A DNA stretch of 64,000 nt from an uncultured Oscillospiraceae bacterium (GTDB lineage Bacteria; Bacillota; Clostridia; Oscillospirales; Oscillospiraceae). Position numbers and translations under genes: made by a program. The DNA lies in the NCBI GenBank assembly GCA_947589225.1, contig CANQBC010000003.1, positions 62,001 through 126,000 on the forward strand, read 5' to 3'. Below, piece by piece: positions 61,686 to 64,000 of this stretch. Numbering within the stretch: position 1 is the first letter of the stretch; the number at the start of each line of letters is the position of its first letter. The notes beneath the pieces are model-generated. The model ran no database searches and was not told where the DNA came from. It saw only the letters and a program-made list of their open reading frames with translations.

Positions 61686-62879
61686 ATGACGATCACCGGT
61701 ATCATTTGCGAATACAACCCTTTCCACAACGGCCACGCGCTCCAGCTTGCCGAGGCCAGGGAAAAGTCCGGCGGGGATACCGCGATCGTGTGCGTGATGG
61801 GCGGGAACTTCGTCCAGAGGGGCGAACCGGCGGTGGTGTCCAAGCATGTGCGGGCCGAGATGGCCGTGCTGTGCGGAGCGGATCTGGTGCTGGAGCTGCC
61901 GGCGCCCTGGGCGCTTGCCTCCGCCGAGCGGTTTGCGGCGGGGGGCGTCGCCATACTGGACGCCATAGGCGCTGATCGCCTCTCCTTCGGCGTGGAATGT
62001 CCCGATGAAAAACGGCTCTCCGCGCTTGCCGGGATCCTGCTGTCCCCGGAGTGCGGGACGCTCATAAAGGCGGAGCTCGCCGCCGGGGTGTCCTTCGCCG
62101 TGGCCAGGGAGCGGGCGGTATCGAAGCTGGCGGGCGGGGACGCGCTTTTGCTTCGGGAGCCCAACAACATCCTGGCGGTGGAATATCTGAAAGCGATGGC
62201 CCGGCGAGGATCCGCGATGCGGCCCATTCCCGTGGAGCGCGCCTTCGCCGCCCACGACGGCGGAGAGAGCGGCGGTTTTGCCGGGGCGTCCAGGATCCGG
62301 GAGCTTGCCGCCGCCGGCGGGGAGTACGGGCAATTTATGCCGGACGCCGCCTATACGCTCCTGCGCCGTGAGCTTGACGCGGGGCGCACGCCGGAGCCCG
62401 GGAGGATCGACGCCATGGCGATGTACCGGCTGCGGACCATGACGGCCGGCGATTTCCAGGCCCTGCCCGACGCGGGAGAGGGGCTGTGGCTGCGGTTCAT
62501 GAGGTGCGCCGGGAGCGAGCCCACGCTGAAGGCGGTGCTGGACGCCGTCAAGACAAAGCGGTACGCCTACGCGCGGCTGCGGCGTATGGCCATGGCGGCG
62601 CTTCTGGGGATGACCGCCGATATGCCAAGGGGCGAACCGCCTTACATCCGGGTTCTGGCCGTGGGCGGGCGGGGCCGGGAAGCGCTCCGCCTGATAAAGC
62701 GCCGCTGCGCGCTTCCCATCATTACAAAGCCGGCCGCGGCAAAGCTCCTGCCGGAGGAGGCCGGGAGGATCTTTGAGCTGGAGGCGCGCGCGGGGGATAT
62801 TTACACACTCATGTTCAAAAACCCCGGCTGGCGCCGGGGCGGGGCGGAGTGGACGACCAGCCCGGTGGTGCTGCCGTAG
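61686..62879 (+). CDS. tmcAL: TmcAL, tRNA-Met cytidine acetate ligase
   Basis: Forms N4-acetylcytidine at the wobble base of elongator tRNA-Met using acetate and ATP. The nucleotidyltransferase motif is IICEYNPFHNGHALQLAEAR, followed by MGGNFVQRGEPAVVSK. LREPNNILAVEYLKAM is also typical of this (YlbM) family. Length is 397 residues. I chose the ATG at 61686 because CGGGGTGA precedes it; upstream starts would add an unmatched segment. Divergent from ackA, whose product can supply or consume the acetate it uses. Confidence 0.93.
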   Translation: MTITGIICEYNPFHNGHALQLAEAREKSGGDTAIVCVMGGNFVQRGEPAVVSKHVRAEMAVLCGADLVLELPAPWALASAERFAAGGVAILDAIGADRLSFGVECPDEKRLSALAGILLSPECGTLIKAELAAGVSFAVARERAVSKLAGGDALLLREPNNILAVEYLKAMARRGSAMRPIPVERAFAAHDGGESGGFAGASRIRELAAAGGEYGQFMPDAAYTLLRRELDAGRTPEPGRIDAMAMYRLRTMTAGDFQALPDAGEGLWLRFMRCAGSEPTLKAVLDAVKTKRYAYARLRRMAMAALLGMTADMPRGEPPYIRVLAVGGRGREALRLIKRRCALPIITKPAAAKLLPEEAGRIFELEARAGDIYTLMFKNPGWRRGGAEWTTSPVVLP

Positions 62880-62907
62880 GCTGATCTTAGCGATGGCCGT
62901 TCCCCAC

Positions 62908-62932
62908 GGGCGCGCTGTGGAACAGCGCGCCC
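62908..62932. terminator. hairpin between convergent tmcAL and the SpoIID-like gene
   Basis: GGGCGCGCTG and CAGCGCGCCC form a 10-bp GC stem with a five-base loop. No strong T-run on either side, so termination is likely weak. Confidence 0.6.
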
Positions 62933-62968
62933 GCATCCATGGCAGGCCGATACGGGCATCGGCCGCGT

Positions 62969-63973
62969 TTACTTCACAAGCTCCGTCCCCGGATAATAAT
63001 TTGCCAGGATCTCCTCAAATCCCGCGCCGTCCTGGGCCATGATCTGGGCGCCGTACTGGCTCATGCCCACGCCGTGGCCGTAGCCGGTGGAGGTCATGGT
63101 GACGGTGGAGGCGTCCGTCGTGAGCTCAACGGCGGTACTGCGGAGACCGAAGAGGGAGCGAAGCTCCGTACCCCGCACCGTTACGCCGCCGATCTTCACC
63201 GAGCTCAAGCGTCCGGAGCCCGTCAGTACCGGATCGGTTATCCATGCTTGAATATCGCCGGAGAAGTCCGCCTCCGGGTGCGCGGCCAGGATGGAGCTTT
63301 TGAATTCCTCCGCCGAGACGGTGACGGAGGAGATGTAATTCGGCACCGTATCCGCCGATTCCGGGCTTTTGACGCTTACAAGGTACGGCTCGCCGCCGCC
63401 CCAGACCTCCGCGGCGTCCTCGGTCATGCCCGAGGACGAGGAGTGGAACACAGCCAGGATGGGTTCGCCGCCGTAAGAGAGGGTCATCCCGTCCGTGCCG
63501 TCTACGGCGGCCTTGATCTTTGAAATGTTGGCATCATAATCGTCTCCCCACGTCTCCCGGAGTTGATTTTCAGCCTTCCACGCCGCGCAGCAGGAGGAGT
63601 CGGAGCATATGTCCGCCTCGGGGTGGGCGGAGGAGGGGGAGAGCAGCTTGCGCATAAGGTACGTGCGCAGCGCCACCGCCTGAGCTTTCAGGGCTTCCGG
63701 TTCGAAGGAGGCGGGCATCTCCGCCGCCACCGCGCCGAGGAGGTAGTCTCGTACGGAGATCTCGCGTACCTCCCCGCCGTCCAGAAACTTGACGCTCGTT
63801 TCGCTGTCGGCCGTCGCCGCGTTCTCCGGAGGCACGAAGAAAAGCTCGTCCGGCCCGTCCCCGGCGGGGGCGTCGGGTACAGTCGCCTCCGAGGGCGCGT
63901 TCCAGGCCGCCGCCACGGGGAAGATAAGGGCGAACAGGACAAGAAAAATTGAAGAAATAAAAATGACTTTCAC
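62969..63973 (-). CDS. spoIID: SpoIID/LytB-domain protein (lytic transglycosylase type)
   Basis: A 334-residue exported or membrane-anchored protein. The N-terminal hydrophobic segment (VIFISSIFLVLFALIFPVAA) is followed by an acidic linker. The SpoIID domain starts near SVRDYLLGAVAAEMPASFEPEALKAQAVALRTYL, where the Glu in AAEMP is the catalytic residue. FHSSSSGMTEDAAEVWG and GYGHGVGMSQYGAQ complete the signature. In Bacillus SpoIID degrades peptidoglycan during engulfment; other clades carry several LytB-like paralogues. The start is GTG at 63973, behind GGAGG. The usual spoIID context cannot be checked at the window edge. Confidence 0.9.
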   Translation of the reverse strand: MKVIFISSIFLVLFALIFPVAAAWNAPSEATVPDAPAGDGPDELFFVPPENAATADSETSVKFLDGGEVREISVRDYLLGAVAAEMPASFEPEALKAQAVALRTYLMRKLLSPSSAHPEADICSDSSCCAAWKAENQLRETWGDDYDANISKIKAAVDGTDGMTLSYGGEPILAVFHSSSSGMTEDAAEVWGGGEPYLVSVKSPESADTVPNYISSVTVSAEEFKSSILAAHPEADFSGDIQAWITDPVLTGSGRLSSVKIGGVTVRGTELRSLFGLRSTAVELTTDASTVTMTSTGYGHGVGMSQYGAQIMAQDGAGFEEILANYYPGTELVK

Positions 63974-64000
63974 GGCGGACCTCCATTCATCTTGACTTGC

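Overview
The window is a GC-rich chromosomal stretch from an endospore-forming, probably strictly anaerobic Clostridia, most likely an Oscillospirales-type organism. The complete spoIIIAA-AH operon, spo0A, spoIVB and a SpoIID-like gene show sporulation. T-box leaders, IreB, ArgR and the NusB-XseAB-IspA-Dxs-TlyA-NadK-RecN order are Firmicutes traits. No phage, insertion sequence, CRISPR array, rRNA or tRNA was seen. The species assignment is inference.

Layout. 1-7.3 kb: an NlpC/P60 cell-wall hydrolase, a metal-efflux locus (ArsR repressor, free HMA peptide, P1B ATPase), htpG, and a coupled thrH-mntP pair. 7.4-23.2 kb: a branched-chain amino-acid cluster behind a leucine T-box (leuA, ilvB, ilvN, ilvC, ilvD, leuC, leuD, leuB, ilvA, ridA), into which a deoxyribosyltransferase-like gene, a pyrophosphatase-like cassette and a DUF815 ATPase are inserted. 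23-36.6 kb: ireB, two hypothetical proteins, mazF-alr-lipoprotein-nnrD, pepF, spo0A-spoIVB, a LysM/M14 endopeptidase, upp and tsaB-tsaE. 37-42 kb: spoIIIA. 42.2-55.6 kb: asp23-nusB-tsaD-like-xseA-xseB-ispA, then the large structured OLE RNA and its membrane partner oapA, then dxs-tlyA-nadK-argR-recN and an Fe-S aldo/keto reductase. 55.6-64 kb: a tyrosine T-box over a zinc-ribbon gene and tyrS, a nitroreductase, a MIF-like protein, an amidohydrolase, divergent ackA/tmcAL, and the SpoIID-like protein.

Two things stand out. First, the OLE RNA-OapA pair (46.6-48.2 kb) sits in its classic isoprenoid/DNA-repair neighbourhood and has a consensus sigma-A promoter. Second, the intergenic spaces hold a modular family of structured repeats: composite four-hairpin elements with variable but self-complementary stems around fixed joints; a module whose closing stem changes in a compensatory way; two composite islands of about 0.8-1 kb built in the same module order (ilvD/leuC and argR/recN); and long inverted arms bracketing a pyrophosphatase-like gene. 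These repeats explain nearly all the long gene-free stretches. Their function is unknown to me.

How the genes work together: the cluster converts threonine and pyruvate to isoleucine, valine and leucine, with RidA removing the reactive enamine made by IlvA. TsaB/TsaE, TmcAL and TlyA modify tRNA or rRNA. IspA and Dxs serve isoprenoid synthesis. AckA and TmcAL share acetate/acetyl-phosphate chemistry. SpoIIIA, SpoIVB, Spo0A and SpoIID form the sporulation set.
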